The notes beneath the pieces are model-generated. The model saw only the letters and a list, made by a program, of their open reading frames with translations, had not been told where the DNA came from and ran no database searches. Shown in pieces: positions 63,160 to 64,000 of a stretch of DNA of 64,000 bases. Both the position numbers and the translations under genes were made by a program. Within the stretch, counting starts at the first letter, position 1. Each line of letters begins with the position of its first letter. Source of the DNA: Oleispirillum sp963678075 (GTDB lineage: Bacteria; Pseudomonadota; Alphaproteobacteria; Rhodospirillales; Rhodospirillaceae); contig CAXXPK010000008.1 of NCBI GenBank assembly GCA_963678075.2, forward strand, positions 93,931 through 157,930, in the 5' to 3' direction.

Positions 63160-64000
63160 ATGATCCAGTTCAACAAGTTGCGCCTGTCCGGTTTCAAATC
63201 CTTCGTCGAGCCAACGGAACTCCTGGTCGAACCGGGGTTGACCGGCGTGGTCGGCCCGAACGGCTGCGGCAAGTCGAATCTGGTCGAAGCGATGCGCTGG
63301 GTGATGGGCGAAACCTCCGCCAAGCAGATGCGCGGCGGCGAAATGGACGACGTGATCTTCTCCGGCACCCGCGCCCGCCCCGCCCGCAACGTCGCCGAAG
63401 CCCTGCTGACCCTGGACAACCACGCGCGTACCGCGCCCGCCCCCCTTAACACCGCCGACGAACTGGAGGTCAGCCGCCGCATCGAACGCGGCGGTGGCTC
63501 CACCTATCGCGTCAACGGCAAGGAAGTCCGCGCCCGCGACGTGCAGTTGCTGTTCGCCGACGCGGCAACCGGCGCGCGCTCCACGGCGATCGTCTCGCAG
63601 GGCCGAATCGGCGCGCTGATCGCCGCCGCCCCGGCGGAACGCCGCGCCCTGTTGGAAGAGGCGGCGGGAATCTCCGGCCTCTATTCCCGACGGAACGAGG
63701 CGGAGTTGCGACTGCGCGGCGCCGAAAACAACCTGACCCGCCTGGACGACGTGCTGAACGCCATGGCCACGCAAAAACAGGGCCTGGATCGGCAGGTCAA
63801 GCAGGCGGCGCGCTATCGTACCCTGTCCGAGAAAATCCGCGCCCTGGAAATCGCCCTGACCCGTCGCAACTGGAACGAAGCGACGGCGGCGCGCGACGCG
63901 GCGCGGCAGGCCCTGGTCGAGGTCGAGGCCCTGGTCGCGGCCAGCACGGCGACGGCGGCCGAGGCCGCCACCCTGCAAGCCGACGCCTTCACGGCGGTCG
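63160..64000 (+). CDS. smc: chromosome segregation protein SMC, N-terminal part
   Basis: The gene runs off the right edge; 280 residues are seen of an expected ~1150. MIQFNKLRLSGFKSFVEP opens it, Walker A GPNGCGKS is at 32-39, SAKQMRGGEMDDVIFSGT near 55, and the Q-loop region VSQGRIGALIAAAPAERRAL leads into the first coiled coil (EEAAGISGLYSRRNEAEL). SMC forms the condensin ring with ScpA/B. Intact as far as visible. Confidence 0.93.
   Translation, partial: MIQFNKLRLSGFKSFVEPTELLVEPGLTGVVGPNGCGKSNLVEAMRWVMGETSAKQMRGGEMDDVIFSGTRARPARNVAEALLTLDNHARTAPAPLNTADELEVSRRIERGGGSTYRVNGKEVRARDVQLLFADAATGARSTAIVSQGRIGALIAAAPAERRALLEEAAGISGLYSRRNEAELRLRGAENNLTRLDDVLNAMATQKQGLDRQVKQAARYRTLSEKIRALEIALTRRNWNEATAARDAARQALVEVEALVAASTATAAEAATLQADAFTAV

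Noticed and set aside
1..64000. CRISPR array, rRNA operon or prophage
   Set aside because: No regularly spaced direct repeats, no rRNA sequence and no phage structural genes were seen.

Overview
The window is high-GC DNA that is densely coded on both strands, with many 4-bp ATGA or 5-bp TGATG gene overlaps. Gene content and order point to an alphaproteobacterium of the Rhodospirillales type. Supporting orders are argD-argF-hslO, argH-lptM-lysA, ftsE-ftsX next to an MJ0042 zinc-ribbon gene, rnhB-ccrM (GANTC methylase) and mutY-DUF721-dsbA-smc. An acetoacetyl-CoA reductase, a B12-dependent class II ribonucleotide reductase with a corrinoid adenosyltransferase, and the complete ETF/ETF-QO electron route fit the same group. 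The genus cannot be named from the sequence alone.

Layout. 0-8 kb: a broken glycosyltransferase/TPR gene, a lipoprotein, a LysE-type exporter, an iron alcohol dehydrogenase overlapping a wrecked PAS-GGDEF-EAL gene, a wrecked trkH, and the remains of hslO. 7.8-16 kb: argF-argD, an ABC-2 permease, carbonic anhydrase, recX, a cupin, a GT39 transferase and lptG. 16-21.4 kb: pduO, etfBA, an ArnT-like GT39 transferase with a PAP2 phosphatase, and a 0.4-kb deleted insertion sequence. 21.4-29 kb: a thioredoxin, argH-lptM-lysA, the zinc-ribbon gene, and ftsEX-ydcF-plsC. 29-37 kb: nrdJ, a DUF2125 remnant, tyrA-hisC-chorismate mutase and metX-metW. 37-46 kb: gloB, phbB, a small XRE regulator, and queA-tgt and queG with a small histidine kinase and an FGE-like protein. 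46-58 kb: an ATP-grasp enzyme, a TIM-barrel epimerase, a Fur-box-preceded Cys-rich miniprotein, an M23 protein, tRNA-Gln(UUG), ispE, a TPR lipoprotein, ETF-QO, a uracil-DNA glycosylase, a lytic transglycosylase, rnhB and ccrM. 58-60 kb: an AT-rich spot and a nest of insertion-sequence remnants. 60-64 kb: GNAT, mutY, DUF721, dsbA and the start of smc.

Working together: arginine synthesis (argD, argF, argH), lysine (lysA), aromatic amino acids (chorismate mutase, tyrA, hisC), methionine (metX/metW), queuosine tRNA modification (queA, tgt, queG), electron transfer from acyl-CoA dehydrogenases to quinone (etfBA, ETF-QO), and cell division and envelope (ftsEX, lptG, lptM, slt, plsC).

The most striking feature is damage. 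About fifteen genes carry single-base indels (often in G or C runs), in-frame UAG codons, or internal deletions that join the conserved start of a protein to its conserved end. Most core biosynthetic and information genes are intact. This could be real, recent reductive decay (for example in a host-restricted lineage) or assembly error. The two 11- and 16-base G runs argue for some error, whereas long deletions and nonsense codons argue for some real decay. Coordinates of broken genes cover the whole detectable remnant.
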